Shown: piece by piece, positions 1-10,727 of the stretch
How positions within the stretch are numbered: position 1 is the stretch's first letter
Layout of the letters: the number at the start of each line of letters is the position of its first letter
Position numbers and translations under genes: made by a program
NCBI GenBank assembly: GCA_934045075.1
Contig: OW203750.1
Location: 8,741,218 to 8,805,217, forward strand
Direction: 5' to 3'
Length of the DNA: 64,000 nucleotides
DNA from: Yponomeuta sedellus
Taxonomy: Eukaryota; Arthropoda; Insecta; Lepidoptera; Yponomeutidae
The notes under the pieces: model-generated
Database searches by the model: none
The model's input: only the letters and a program-made list of their open reading frames with translations
Told to the model about the DNA's origin: nothing

Positions 1-3000
1 TGGACAGACTATTGGTCTTTATTGCGATGTCTTGGATGTAATTATGGCTTTTATTTAAAATCAAGTCAAAGCTGTCCTACGATAAAGATTTATCCTAGAA
101 ATGCTTACGGCAAATATACTGGTGATAATACTAGCAATAATGGGAGAAACTTCTGTGATGGAAGAAAAAGAAACAAGCTTAAGAAAAATGTTCAAGTAAA
201 TGACATTTCCCTATGTTTAAAGAAACGTGACGTAGTTAAAGCAGTAGACAAAGATTGCGATGGTACCATAGACTACTTTTATGTTGACTTACAACATAAA
301 GACTTACCAGATAAAAATAAAAACACATTGTTTGTAGACCTAACTCGGGGGCTTAATGATATGAAATTTCGAGGTAATCAACCGGATGTGAACTACTTTC
401 ATGGTAATTTAAATCTCAGAGAGGATAAAAAGGCAAACGATGAATTTGCTTTTAGGGAACATAATTGTAACGTAGTCACAGTCAATTCTAATACCATATC
501 TCCACAAACCAATTTGAATTTACCGGAAATTATATACTTGGCTGACATTCCTCCACACAATTATGTGCAAAACAATAATGATGGGAACAAGCCCATGGAA
601 CAAACTTATAATATTCAAGTTAACGATTACCTAGATTCTAATAATAAGATATCACCAATTAAATATGAAACTGAAAATCTAGGATTCGATGCGTCTGATA
701 AAAATATTAATTTATTGGAGAGGTACGATTTACAAAATGAGACCAATAGTATCGCACATTCTAATGGCCATCATTATAAAGAGTTCACAAATGTACCGAA
801 AACTACACATCAGTTTGAAAATATTCCACCATGGAATTTAGTGGTAGATCCAAGTAAAAATTATTTTAAAGTTGCGGATAAACGTTTTCGCTTATATGCA
901 GATTTGCCAATAAATTCGGAACCTACGGTAGATAGTGCACATCATTATTCTAAAATGCGTGAATCACAAATATTTGAGATTGATCCATTGCCAACTCGAG
1001 ATCTGTCACTAGCTTACGAAGGAGCGTTACCAAGTTTAAAGTCACAAACAATATCAAAGGACTGTTATCCAACAGCTCACAGACTTGGATCACAAGTTTC
1101 TATACCAGAGAGCGCCAAATTTACTTACTATAATTCAAATTTGCAAATGCCCACGTCTCAAGATCTAAAACCTACAGCACCTACTTCCTACAATTCATAT
1201 TCACAAAATGCTCTCCAAGATTCTCACCCAACTGCGCACAGGTTTTTTTGGCAAACGCCTGACTCACCACATTCTCAATATATAACTTATGTAGACTCCC
1301 AAACACCCTTACCACAAAGTACTAACCCAAGTTCACGTTTGAATTTGCTTATGCCTCTGTTACAAGATGCCTATTTGCAGAGTTTGGAAAGCAGTCCACA
1401 AACTTTGAATTTACAAATACCCATTTCACAGGATTCTCAACTCACTGCACAAAGTATTGACACTCAAATACCCAAACAACAGGGTGCTGCTCCAAATCTA
1501 AGTAGTATTCAAACATCTGCATTACAAAATTCTTATCCTGATGCATATAGTGTTAGCAAGAAACTACTTACACCAAAAAGTCCAGAAGCTACTTCACAAA
1601 TGTTTGTTTTACCTATGCCTGTTTCACAGGATTCTCAATCGACACTACATACTTATACCCCTTTAGAACCTTTATATTGGATTTCTACCTTGTATGCACC
1701 TCTAACAAGCAATCTTGTAGCCCCGAGAGATAACTTACAAGAACCTATGTCAAAAAATTTTGATTCTGCAGCATTTGGTTCTTACTTAAATTTTCCTATG
1801 AAACACAGTTCTGAACTTCCAGTACAAAATTCACCAATTCAAAATGGTATTACACAAAACTCACCAACTTCAGCATATTCTACTTCTCATTTACAAACTC
1901 CCGGAACACAAAGTACGCAGCCTACAGTTGTTGGTTCCAATGTTCAAGAAACTAAATCACAGCCTGAACCGTCGGAAAATTCATTCGTACAATCACAGGA
2001 CTTTGAACATGCAGCTCTGAGTGCTTACACTCCAATGCCTAAATTACGTTCAATCTTAAAAATGCCTATATCAAAAGATGTCACACAACATTTTTATGTT
2101 CAAACACCAGTGATAAAAGGTCCTAAACCTATTACAAAGAGTTCTAACTTTCAAGCACCTATATCTACAAATTTTGAACCAACAGCAGCAAATTTCACGT
2201 TAAAAGAAGAAGAACCTATATATGAGAGCTTTAAACATATGCCAATAAGTTCTACCCTCCAAGCACCTATTAACTTGAGTATCGCAACAAATCCATACTT
2301 ACAAACACATATTTCCAAAAATATTGAATCTATAGATATCTCGCAGGCACCTATCTTTCAAGATTTTGACACTATGGCACACAGTTCTTGCTTGAAAACT
2401 CCTATTTCACAAAGTTTTGAACCTACGTCATGGAATTCTAACCTGCAAGCGTCTATTCCACAACGTTCTGAATTTGAAGCAATGAGGCCTAACATAGAAG
2501 TGCCTACTTTCCAATTCATTGGACCTGGAGCAATGAGCTCTATGTCGCAAGTACCTGTGGCACAAAGTTTTGTACCTGCAATACCAAGTTCTGACCTACA
2601 AATATCTTTTTCACAAATGTCTAAACCTATAGCAATGGCATCTTATTTGCAGAAACCTTTTTCACAAAGTTTTGAATCAATTTCGTCAAGTTCTAACGTT
2701 CAAGTGCCTATTTCACAGCGTACCAAAGCAATGGTTCATAGTACTTTTTCACAACCGCCTATATCACAAAATTCTGAATCCGTAACAATGAGTTCTAGAT
2801 CACAAACACCTGTTATACAAAGTTTTGAACTTCCATCACAAAGTCTTAATGGGCCAATAGTAAAAAATCAACACATTTCAGTACCAAACACATATACCAA
2901 CGGACTTACAGATACAGTATCCACCTTACAAAGCCCAGAACTTGCAACGGTAACCAAAAAACCTTTGTCATTAACTCCACAATCTCCATTCCATTTGAAA

Positions 3001-6000
3001 GAAAATTATAAGGTATCAGATAATAATGCAGAGTATTTCGAAACATTGCCACCAAATTTCAATAATACTAGATTTAGGATACCAACTACACAATTATCGA
3101 CAACTAAGGTATATCTACCAAGAAGTATGCCAGAAGATTTTCAGAACGCAGAAGGGATTCAGAATGCAAATCAAGATGGTCTGTTCACTGCTCCTAAATT
3201 TATTAAAACAATCCCAGCAAGTTATTCCTACCAAAATTCCGACGATTACACAAGTCTTATAGAAACTATAAAATATCCTTGCAGTTTGACACTACTTGAT
3301 GGTTCAAATCATCAAAATGTATTCCCAAATCATTTTTACAATTCTTACTATGACTTACCTGGATCAGGTAATTCATCTTATTTTACACCCCAACTAGATC
3401 CACATATTACAATGAAACATAAATTTATGTTAGAGGAAGATTCATCTAGTTTTCGACCTATGCAAAGTCAGTCGCTGCCGCAGAATCATGTTTGTGGATT
3501 TGATCTGACTATGGATCAAACGCCTAACATACAAACACTAGCGGTGCCTAATTCTTATTCAGTAACAGAAAATATTCCCAGTAACGCACTTGTACATGAT
3601 GTACCTTGCGATTTTATAAAGTCAATGGATAGTGGATCAATAGATAACTTATTGAATGTAGGATCACACACGTTAGATAAAACGTGTAACTTTGAAAATG
3701 TATCTCCTAGTCATCCGCCACTAACGACGTTATTAGATACGGCAGTAAAGCCTCAATACTTGCGAAACTACCAGCTTACACCTTATAGAAATTTCATTTT
3801 TAATAAACAACAGTATCCAAGTACGACAAGCAATTCTGATGATTCGTTATCTGTAATTAAAAGTAGTGTTGTACCAAATAGAGACTCTTCGCGTAAAACT
3901 ACTGGAGTTCATTCAAGTAATTTTGAATACGACCGGAATAACATAGCATCCGCTGAAATCTACGAGCCTAAAGTAGTCCTAAATCCCATAAACGATGTAT
4001 TTTCGACTATGCAACCAAGTATAGACGCCACAGACATTTCATATGAACCAATTTCAGTTAGAAATCCTGATGTGATTTGCCCACCCAATTTATTCAAACC
4101 CGATTTTTTCAGTGTTTTGAATAAAAAAATTAATGCAGATGTATGTCCTGCAAATCCACAACCTGGGTTTGTTTGTCCACTAAAGAAAAAGTTTGATAAT
4201 TCGCCTTTAACATCAACAACAGAAACCGTTCTGGTTATTCCTGATACGTGTCCTGCCAACCATGGACCAGGATTTATTTGTCCTTTGAACCTAAGAGCTG
4301 ACCATAATAATCCCGACGTTTACCCTTTGAAATCAGACAAAGTCTATTCTAGTCCTGCAAGATCCATAATATGTGACGTACTCCATCCTGTTAATGAAAA
4401 ATCTGGTAACATTGGACCATGGACTAAAAGTCCAAATTATGTCAGTTCCTTTGACATATGCTCTACAAGGGCAGAATCTCCTTACAGTTGTTCCGATGTA
4501 GTATTCCCGAATGTAGGTCTAGGGAGTTCGCCTTTGAATCCGACAACAGATTTGCAACCATTCATTTCTCCACACTTAGGTTTGACAAAGCCTCATGCAC
4601 GGCCAATAAACTCAGAACCAGGGTATGTTGGCCCTCCGAATTTTAATGCAGGTCACTATAGTCCGCCTAATGGTAGTCCAAGAGATGACCATGGTTTAAA
4701 TCCAAGTATCGATTACTCCACTCTTTCAAATGAAAGGAAAAAAATAGTTTGTTCGTCTTTACCATCAGATACAAGCTACATAACTCCTGATTTAAGAAGG
4801 TCAGCTGTTTTTCTTACAAACAGAAAACCTAAGTTGAATGCAAATCCCTTGACAGAATATGCTAATTACGTTCAACCTTCAACTTCAGAATCATATTCTG
4901 ACTCTGCTTTCGGGAATCCATCCAGTTCTGGTCCAAATTTTGCTGATAGTATTGTACGTCCACGAAAAATAAAACCTGGTTTCGTTTGCCCCGCAACTTC
5001 AGTTAACCCAACATCACATTTAAAGGATCTCAGTTCTAAAAATCTGGAAACTTATTCTACGTCTCCAAACGCATGGAAAAACCACGCCACTAATGAAATA
5101 ACAGGATCACCTAGGTCAATATTGAATCCTCCAACATCAAACGCAAATATCTTTCAAACTAGGAACCCAGATGATGCTTATGTTTATTCTGTGAATCCAA
5201 AACCAGTCGCGTTTAATGATTTAGATCCATATGTAAGTAACTTCCAGCCTGATACGTATACCGATGTATCCCCTAAGGAGTCGTCGGAAAACTGTGATTA
5301 TGATACGCCAGTCGATAATGTATGTCCTACGCATTCTGAACGAAGTTTTTTTTGCCCTTTAAACCAAAAATTAGGAAAATTTGGCGCAGATTTCCCTGCA
5401 GCAATAAGTCCTGCTAATCCAGAACGAGAATACGTCTGTCCTCAGCCTTTAGTTGGACCAAATAGCTATTTGACGTCAAACACACAAAGGTTTTCGCCCT
5501 ACTTCGCTTTGCACCGTGAGGGAACCTTAGGTAAAACCGAAACAGGATCTTTAATTCCTGCATTACGAAGTCGGACAGCATTACCACCAGAAAGTACGTT
5601 CAAAGTGCCGGTTTTTATAACTTCTGAGGTATTGCCAACATATTCAGTTAATGTCTGTCCTTTGACCCAAATCGAACCTAGTAAGGATCTGAAGTCCAGC
5701 TTAGTAGATAAACATTTTTCAGTATCTGATAGATATCCAATGTTAAGATACATTAGCCATCCGATGACAATATCAGAAACAGGTGGTCAAACTCAATTGT
5801 CTCAACTTACACCCGAATGTAGAAGCAAAACTCAATTTATGCAAGAACCTAACGGGCCATCTCAATTTAACATAATGAGGCAAAAAATAGGTTTACCTGC
5901 TCAACATTTCACACCCAAATCAGAATTTAGAAGCCTAATCCAAAGTCAAACATCAAAAGATAATGACCCCATTCAATTAACCTCAACAATGCCATACACA

Positions 6001-8928
6001 AGAGGTCCAATTCATCTTTCTGCAGCCATGCCAGAATTTAGAAGCCAAACTACAGCTCCAACCCGATTTACCACGGCTATTAGAGAAACTAGTGGCTCAA
6101 GTAAATTTGCTACGGCTAAACCACAGTTTGGTAGCAATGCTCAATTTAATACAGATGCCCTACTGCAATTTGCTTCAACTAGACCAGAAACTTATTTCCC
6201 AAGCACTGAAGTTCCCACAACCCTACCAAATATTGATGTTCCAACTCAGTCACCGACCACAAAACCATACATTAATCCCGTTACTCAATTCAACACATTA
6301 CTACCAAAAGCTCAATCGACTCAGCTTACTTCAGCTACTTTATTTTCATCAATCACACCAGAAACTCACCTTAATAATCCAATTGCTACATCAATGACTG
6401 ATAATATTTCTTTTAACACAAGTACAGAAATACCCGTCACTAATGTGTCAACTAAATTAGCTGCATTAACACCAGAAGCTAACAGTGAAATGCAATATAA
6501 TACAAGAATACCAGAATCTAACCTTCCAATTTCATTAACAAGTTTACCAAGAACCACCGTACCTCCTCAATTTACTTCAACACCACCGAAAATAACAAAT
6601 ACACCCAAAATACTTGATCCGAGAGAATTCCTCACATCAATAGAAGAATTTCATATTCCTTCTCTTTTTATGACTACTTTAGATGCGATACCTGATACGA
6701 ATTCCCCTTCTTCATGTTATCGAGATATGCCAGATAATGAATTTATTTCAAAATTTCCAGAAGCCAGTAGCCTACCTCGTTCTAATTTAGCATTGTCAGT
6801 AATTAAACCACAAACTCGGACTCCTACAAACTTGCCCGAAATTTATAGTACAGCATATGTAACAGATATGCCAAAAGCTAGTGCTCTAATACAATTCACT
6901 ACGGAAGAAACTAAGTGTCCAACTATAATCACACCAGAAACAAGTAATAATAATCTCTCAACTCCATTAATGTCTGTGATGCCAGCTATTAATCTGTCAG
7001 ATCATACAGTTATAAATGTGGCAGAAAATCGTATGCCGTCGTCATTAACACCAGCACCAGCAATTAGTACACTACCTACAGATTACGCAAGTATACCAGC
7101 ATCATCAGTCGAAACACCTGTATTCACACCACTGACGTCCCTTCACGGCTCATCTAATCCACAATATGTTGAAACCAATCAAGGGAAACCACTTTATTCA
7201 GAATCTTTACCTCCACCATCACCATTATCAAGTTCGTATCGAAGTTCTTTGTCATCATCGGAACCTGACTCCAGTGTTCGAAAATCAATTATTGCAGGAA
7301 AAAAATACTCAAACACTATACCTGAAGTGATGTCTCCCAATGTTGATGTCTCAAGCAAACCTGCAACAAATAAACCAACATTACTAACTTTGCCATCAAG
7401 CTTCTATTATACACCGAGACCGTTACTTTCAAAAAAATACACAATACCTAATACAGCTAATAAGATAGAATCGGGTGGTTTCATTTCTACTTCATCACAA
7501 CCTGCAGATAAAACTTACAGTTCAATTGAATCCATTATCAGACCTTATGGCTCGTATCCAACTGTATCAGAACCAAATAAAGGAACGGAAAGCCCTGGAC
7601 CATCTCTTGTTACTGTATCACCAATCTATGAAACAAAATTGCCGAGTAGTTCAGCAAATACAATTAATCGTGATTTAGAAACAAATCTTATGAATTCTGT
7701 ATTTAAGTCAAAAAATGTTGTTCAGGAAACAGATCCTTCACTGCCAACGACAGATAATACTGCACGGACTATAGAAAGTTCAAGTCCATTAGGAAAGTCA
7801 AATGTGTTAAATTCATTATTCACTAGTCTCATTAAACCTACACATTTATCCGCACCAGATAAATTTACTTCGAACGTTTTACCGTATACAAAACCCTATG
7901 CTTTTACAGAAATAACTGATAATACTGAAATCCCAACTTATGATCAAGCTACTACAGATCCTCAACCATATGTTTCACCAACTCCTATTTCAAAGCAATT
8001 TGGTAGTATAATTCCTGCAAATGATAGTGTATCTCAAAATAATGAACATCCAATTAATTTTCCAACAGAAGTTTATTTATCTGATCCATCGTCTATGGCT
8101 TGTCAAGGATCTTACAAGTCTGAGGATGAATACCAAGTTCCTTTATCAATTTCTTCAACTTCCGAGTCAATTTCAAATCCGTCCTTTACGATGTTAGGAC
8201 CTAGTTTTGGATCAAGTAAGCCAAGTGCATTTGCGCCAACCAATTCTCATAAGAAATGGTCAGATAACTTATTTATACCAAACTCGATGCCTAACATTGC
8301 TTCACAAAAGTCATATCAATATAATATGAAACAAAGAGCAAGGACACAACCTATTACTCATAATAACCTATTTAATTTGAATGATATTCCTACTATAGAA
8401 TCAGAAGTAGCAGATGTTGAAACAATTATGCAAGTAATTCCAAAAAAACTACAATTTGAATTACAAAATTACATCAATAACAAAGTGGAAATAAACGACA
8501 ATTTACTCAACGGAAGCACGTTCACACCTGACTTAAGCAACATCTGCTATGGCAAATACATTCCCAATGCAGGCATTACATTTCCGACCGACAATCCAAG
8601 AATTTTGCTAAAAGCCTGGTACTCAGTCAACACAATTGTAAAACCTACATTAACATTAGAGACTGAACAACGTAAAATCTTGAACTTTATCCCTTTTGTC
8701 GAATCAAGATACGTCCCATATTTTAAGAGTCCTAGTGAGATCCAAGACGTAGCCAAGCAATACATTACACAGCATTTTAGTCAGCCTTATACTGTCAAAG
8801 GTGTATATAGTGCAGAGAAGCCGTATGCTCCAGTAAACATTAGCAATACTAACGGAATATCTATTCTTTGGCCAACATTTTGCTCCTGTGGTTGCAACAA
8901 GGCTGGTTGTTTTTGTCAATGGAAATGA
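1..8928 (+). CDS. giant Ser/Thr/Pro/Gln-rich repeat protein, 3' part (5' end outside window)
   Basis: The frame is open from base 1 and runs 2975 codons to TGA at 8926-8928. No in-frame ATG is needed near base 1; the codons before residue 8 are sense, so the true start or an upstream exon lies outside the window. Residues 7-25 carry a Cys pattern (CLGCNYGFYLKSSQSC) like short extracellular Cys-rich modules. After an Asn/Asp-rich stretch come three repeat blocks (residues about 380-950, 1360-1890 and 1925-2190), then a Ser/Thr/Pro-rich linker, a non-repetitive domain (about 2800-2960), and a tail with five Cys in ten residues. I see no membrane segment. Such an uninterrupted frame in AT-rich DNA implies selection on coding. 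Mucin-like or silk/cuticle-type secreted protein is inference from composition; the family is not recognised. Confidence 0.92.
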   Translation, partial: WTDYWSLLRCLGCNYGFYLKSSQSCPTIKIYPRNAYGKYTGDNTSNNGRNFCDGRKRNKLKKNVQVNDISLCLKKRDVVKAVDKDCDGTIDYFYVDLQHKDLPDKNKNTLFVDLTRGLNDMKFRGNQPDVNYFHGNLNLREDKKANDEFAFREHNCNVVTVNSNTISPQTNLNLPEIIYLADIPPHNYVQNNNDGNKPMEQTYNIQVNDYLDSNNKISPIKYETENLGFDASDKNINLLERYDLQNETNSIAHSNGHHYKEFTNVPKTTHQFENIPPWNLVVDPSKNYFKVADKRFRLYADLPINSEPTVDSAHHYSKMRESQIFEIDPLPTRDLSLAYEGALPSLKSQTISKDCYPTAHRLGSQVSIPESAKFTYYNSNLQMPTSQDLKPTAPTSYNSYSQNALQDSHPTAHRFFWQTPDSPHSQYITYVDSQTPLPQSTNPSSRLNLLMPLLQDAYLQSLESSPQTLNLQIPISQDSQLTAQSIDTQIPKQQGAAPNLSSIQTSALQNSYPDAYSVSKKLLTPKSPEATSQMFVLPMPVSQDSQSTLHTYTPLEPLYWISTLYAPLTSNLVAPRDNLQEPMSKNFDSAAFGSYLNFPMKHSSELPVQNSPIQNGITQNSPTSAYSTSHLQTPGTQSTQPTVVGSNVQETKSQPEPSENSFVQSQDFEHAALSAYTPMPKLRSILKMPISKDVTQHFYVQTPVIKGPKPITKSSNFQAPISTNFEPTAANFTLKEEEPIYESFKHMPISSTLQAPINLSIATNPYLQTHISKNIESIDISQAPIFQDFDTMAHSSCLKTPISQSFEPTSWNSNLQASIPQRSEFEAMRPNIEVPTFQFIGPGAMSSMSQVPVAQSFVPAIPSSDLQISFSQMSKPIAMASYLQKPFSQSFESISSSSNVQVPISQRTKAMVHSTFSQPPISQNSESVTMSSRSQTPVIQSFELPSQSLNGPIVKNQHISVPNTYTNGLTDTVSTLQSPELATVTKKPLSLTPQSPFHLKENYKVSDNNAEYFETLPPNFNNTRFRIPTTQLSTTKVYLPRSMPEDFQNAEGIQNANQDGLFTAPKFIKTIPASYSYQNSDDYTSLIETIKYPCSLTLLDGSNHQNVFPNHFYNSYYDLPGSGNSSYFTPQLDPHITMKHKFMLEEDSSSFRPMQSQSLPQNHVCGFDLTMDQTPNIQTLAVPNSYSVTENIPSNALVHDVPCDFIKSMDSGSIDNLLNVGSHTLDKTCNFENVSPSHPPLTTLLDTAVKPQYLRNYQLTPYRNFIFNKQQYPSTTSNSDDSLSVIKSSVVPNRDSSRKTTGVHSSNFEYDRNNIASAEIYEPKVVLNPINDVFSTMQPSIDATDISYEPISVRNPDVICPPNLFKPDFFSVLNKKINADVCPANPQPGFVCPLKKKFDNSPLTSTTETVLVIPDTCPANHGPGFICPLNLRADHNNPDVYPLKSDKVYSSPARSIICDVLHPVNEKSGNIGPWTKSPNYVSSFDICSTRAESPYSCSDVVFPNVGLGSSPLNPTTDLQPFISPHLGLTKPHARPINSEPGYVGPPNFNAGHYSPPNGSPRDDHGLNPSIDYSTLSNERKKIVCSSLPSDTSYITPDLRRSAVFLTNRKPKLNANPLTEYANYVQPSTSESYSDSAFGNPSSSGPNFADSIVRPRKIKPGFVCPATSVNPTSHLKDLSSKNLETYSTSPNAWKNHATNEITGSPRSILNPPTSNANIFQTRNPDDAYVYSVNPKPVAFNDLDPYVSNFQPDTYTDVSPKESSENCDYDTPVDNVCPTHSERSFFCPLNQKLGKFGADFPAAISPANPEREYVCPQPLVGPNSYLTSNTQRFSPYFALHREGTLGKTETGSLIPALRSRTALPPESTFKVPVFITSEVLPTYSVNVCPLTQIEPSKDLKSSLVDKHFSVSDRYPMLRYISHPMTISETGGQTQLSQLTPECRSKTQFMQEPNGPSQFNIMRQKIGLPAQHFTPKSEFRSLIQSQTSKDNDPIQLTSTMPYTRGPIHLSAAMPEFRSQTTAPTRFTTAIRETSGSSKFATAKPQFGSNAQFNTDALLQFASTRPETYFPSTEVPTTLPNIDVPTQSPTTKPYINPVTQFNTLLPKAQSTQLTSATLFSSITPETHLNNPIATSMTDNISFNTSTEIPVTNVSTKLAALTPEANSEMQYNTRIPESNLPISLTSLPRTTVPPQFTSTPPKITNTPKILDPREFLTSIEEFHIPSLFMTTLDAIPDTNSPSSCYRDMPDNEFISKFPEASSLPRSNLALSVIKPQTRTPTNLPEIYSTAYVTDMPKASALIQFTTEETKCPTIITPETSNNNLSTPLMSVMPAINLSDHTVINVAENRMPSSLTPAPAISTLPTDYASIPASSVETPVFTPLTSLHGSSNPQYVETNQGKPLYSESLPPPSPLSSSYRSSLSSSEPDSSVRKSIIAGKKYSNTIPEVMSPNVDVSSKPATNKPTLLTLPSSFYYTPRPLLSKKYTIPNTANKIESGGFISTSSQPADKTYSSIESIIRPYGSYPTVSEPNKGTESPGPSLVTVSPIYETKLPSSSANTINRDLETNLMNSVFKSKNVVQETDPSLPTTDNTARTIESSSPLGKSNVLNSLFTSLIKPTHLSAPDKFTSNVLPYTKPYAFTEITDNTEIPTYDQATTDPQPYVSPTPISKQFGSIIPANDSVSQNNEHPINFPTEVYLSDPSSMACQGSYKSEDEYQVPLSISSTSESISNPSFTMLGPSFGSSKPSAFAPTNSHKKWSDNLFIPNSMPNIASQKSYQYNMKQRARTQPITHNNLFNLNDIPTIESEVADVETIMQVIPKKLQFELQNYINNKVEINDNLLNGSTFTPDLSNICYGKYIPNAGITFPTDNPRILLKAWYSVNTIVKPTLTLETEQRKILNFIPFVESRYVPYFKSPSEIQDVAKQYITQHFSQPYTVKGVYSAEKPYAPVNISNTNGISILWPTFCSCGCNKAGCFCQWK
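1140..2860 (+). repeat. protein repeat block 1: QxPISQSFEP-type units
   Basis: Inside the giant reading frame, units of about 20-25 codons recur with the core (L/V)Q-(A/T/V)-P-I-S-Q-x-(S/F)-E and a following S-S-(N/x)-L-Q. More than fifteen diverged copies are visible. The units are degenerate at DNA level, so the block is old or under protein-level constraint rather than a recent minisatellite. Confidence 0.8.
4060..5680 (+). repeat. protein repeat block 2: CPxNPxPGFVCPL-type units
   Basis: Cys-containing units occur near 4138 (CPANPQPGFVCPL), 4245 (CPANHGPGFICPL), 4966 (KPGFVCPA), 5317 (CPTHSERSFFCPL), 5400 (PANPEREYVCPQ) and 5650 (NVCPLTQ). A Cys-free relative lies near 4600. Paired Cys in each unit could form local disulfides or cross-links; that role is inference. 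Confidence 0.8.
5770..6570 (+). repeat. protein repeat block 3: (T/M)PExxSxTQF-type units
   Basis: Units of roughly 13-20 codons recur with the pattern M/T-P-E-x-R/T-S-x-x-x-Q-F-T/N-x-x-x. The block is rich in Thr and Pro and has no Cys. It follows block 2 directly and grades into the unstructured Ser/Pro/Thr linker. Confidence 0.7.
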
Positions 8929-9205
8929 TCATGATGTTTTGGTAATCCTCATTTCTATTACGTTTCCAATACTCTTCGCAATTTCTCCCTAAAGAGCCCA
9001 TGAACAGATCAGTTCACTGTTTGGGATACCGTTGGACTCGTCTCTTTCAAGGCGATCAATCAGAAGGACGAGTATCATCATCGTCATCATCATGATCATC
9101 AGCTATTTGATCATCATCCAGCGGAGAAGGTGGAGAGCTCCTACAAGATTTTTTCGAGATCATCCCGCCGTCGTTTTCTCTGCCGCCCCTGTTTACGTTA
9201 TACGT
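8929..9205 (+). other. presumed 3' flank/UTR of the giant gene
   Basis: Non-coding. It contains a short CAT/TCA-rich low-complexity run near 9073-9100. I see no clear AATAAA before the 5S-SINE that starts at 9206; an ATTAATAAAT occurs later, near 9640. Confidence 0.3.
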
Positions 9206-9566
9206 TATCAACCCTTGTATGTCCCCACTGCTGGGCATGGGTCTCTTCCTGCATCGTAGGAAGGTTAGGCCATACTCCACCACGGGGACCAAGTCCGGGT
9301 TGGTGGAGGATTGTAAGACAGTGGCGGGCCTTACTGTCAGAAGTTATCAAGCCGCCCATATGGCCTCTGACATGGCTTAAAGACTGCCATTATATGACAG
9401 CCGGCACTAACGGCTTAACGTGCCTTGCGAAGCACGGAAGCGCTCGGAAAAATGCCACTAGCGGTAGTCACGGGACGCTCACCCATCCCGTACCTGACCG
9501 CGCCTGTTGTTGCTTAACCAAGTGATTGATTTCAATCACGCGATTCGCCTAGGCCACGAGCGCTTC
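9206..9566 (-). mobile_element. 5S rRNA-derived SINE, near full length
   Basis: Read on the minus strand it begins GAAGCGCTCGTGGCCTAG and contains a 5S-like internal promoter region (TTAAGCAAC followed by GGTCAGGTACGGGATGGGTG). A roughly 280-bp body follows, ending in ACATACAAGGGTTGAT. At least fifteen other copies lie in this window on both strands. It is non-coding; short frames inside it are chance. Confidence 0.85.
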
Positions 9567-9746
9567 TAAATTAAAATTAATTTATGTCAAATATTTAGCT
9601 GTAAGAAACATACAATGTTGTCAAGATTTCACTTTTTGAATTAATAAATTTTTATCTTATCTTTATCTATCTAGATATATTATTTACAACCTCCCAAGAC
9701 GACTTGAGAAAAGATCGCTTCTAGGAGCTGGAGAAGAGACCACTTC

Positions 9747-9845
9747 TGTCCCCGACTATACCCACCCACGTACAGTCTGGTGCACAAGTGACTGGCGCGG
9801 CCGACTGAGTTTTAATCTCTGTTTAAATATGATTACTGATCCCGG
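9747..9845. repeat. interspersed repeat shared with 57900-58005
   Basis: The stretch with GTCCCCGACTATACCCACCC and the following 80 bases reappears as reverse complement at 57900-58005. I cannot assign a family. Confidence 0.6.
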
Positions 9846-9846
9846 C

Positions 9847-9960
9847 GTCGCCCATTAGCTCAGTTGGATAGAGCGCTGGCACGGATAGCCAGAGGTCGCG
9901 GGTTCGAATCCCGGCATGGGTGGAATTTTTAGCCTCTAAATAGGTTTTTAAAATTGTCTA
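9847..9960 (+). mobile_element. SINE A (tRNA-like head plus tail)
   Basis: Bases 9850-9922 fold as a tRNA: 7-bp acceptor, box A-like TTAGCTCAGTTGG, stem CTGGC/GCCAG around a 7-nt loop, box B GGTTCGAATCC. The same head and its tail (GAATTTTTAGCCTCTAAATAGG) recur about ten times in the window, so it is a repeat, not a unique tRNA gene. The conserved T before the anticodon is missing. Confidence 0.75.
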
Positions 9961-10727
9961 ATTTAGTAAACAAGATTCTAACCTTAAGGTTAGTTGACAA
10001 TTAATGCCAAAATTAGATGTTTTCGTCCAAGTTTATGAACTTTGTTTATAAAACAGCGTGTTATCTAAAACATTGTCTCAGGTCACTTCATTCGTGGAAA
10101 TATAGTAAGGATAAGTGGACTATACACTACGGCCCGAAGGCGGTGGCTTACATTCAACACCGTATTTTGGCATTCAGCAAGCGCAATGTAAATTGTTTAC
10201 GTAGAAATTGCTGATTTAGAAATAAAAAGCCTTCAACTGTTAACGAGGCGTTGAAAATGTAGACACGAGTACATAGGTACCTTTAATGGAAAACCCATAA
10301 TAACAAAGCGACTCCATAATTGCAAAAAAACAGGACCAAATTACAGGAATACAGCCACGAAAGGACCGAATCGTATAGTGCAGTTGGCCCTTACAGAGCA
10401 CGACATAAGGACTGGTTTGTGATAACATTGCTAGAGTTTACTTTCAGCTGATTTGTCGCTAACGTATGATTATATTTCAATTTCGACTGGCTCCTGAATG
10501 GTTGTGTTTATATGACTTTCTAGCTTTTGTATTTTTTTCGTGTTATTTTGTCGCACTGCCTATTAAGTGCAGGAATTATTCATAATTCATAATGTAGGTG
10601 AGTGGTAGCTACTTTTCTGGGAAGTAGGTATGTTTAAGGGCGGTTTGCATGTAGGATTATTGGAGATTAGCCTATTTATTTCTATTGTTAACATTAAGAT
10701 AGCTACGAATATTTTCGAAGTCTGAGT
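9961..10727. other. no recognised feature
   Basis: AT-rich sequence with only short chance frames. I see no repeat shared with the rest of the window and no coding signature. Confidence 0.4.

Noticed and set aside
3960..4259. 99-codon antisense frame inside the giant gene
   Set aside because: No independent coding signature; it is the complement of the Cys-rich repeat block.
9850..9922. Possible functional tRNA gene
   Set aside because: The cloverleaf fits, but the sequence and its tail recur about ten times, and the universal T before the anticodon is absent; it is a SINE head.
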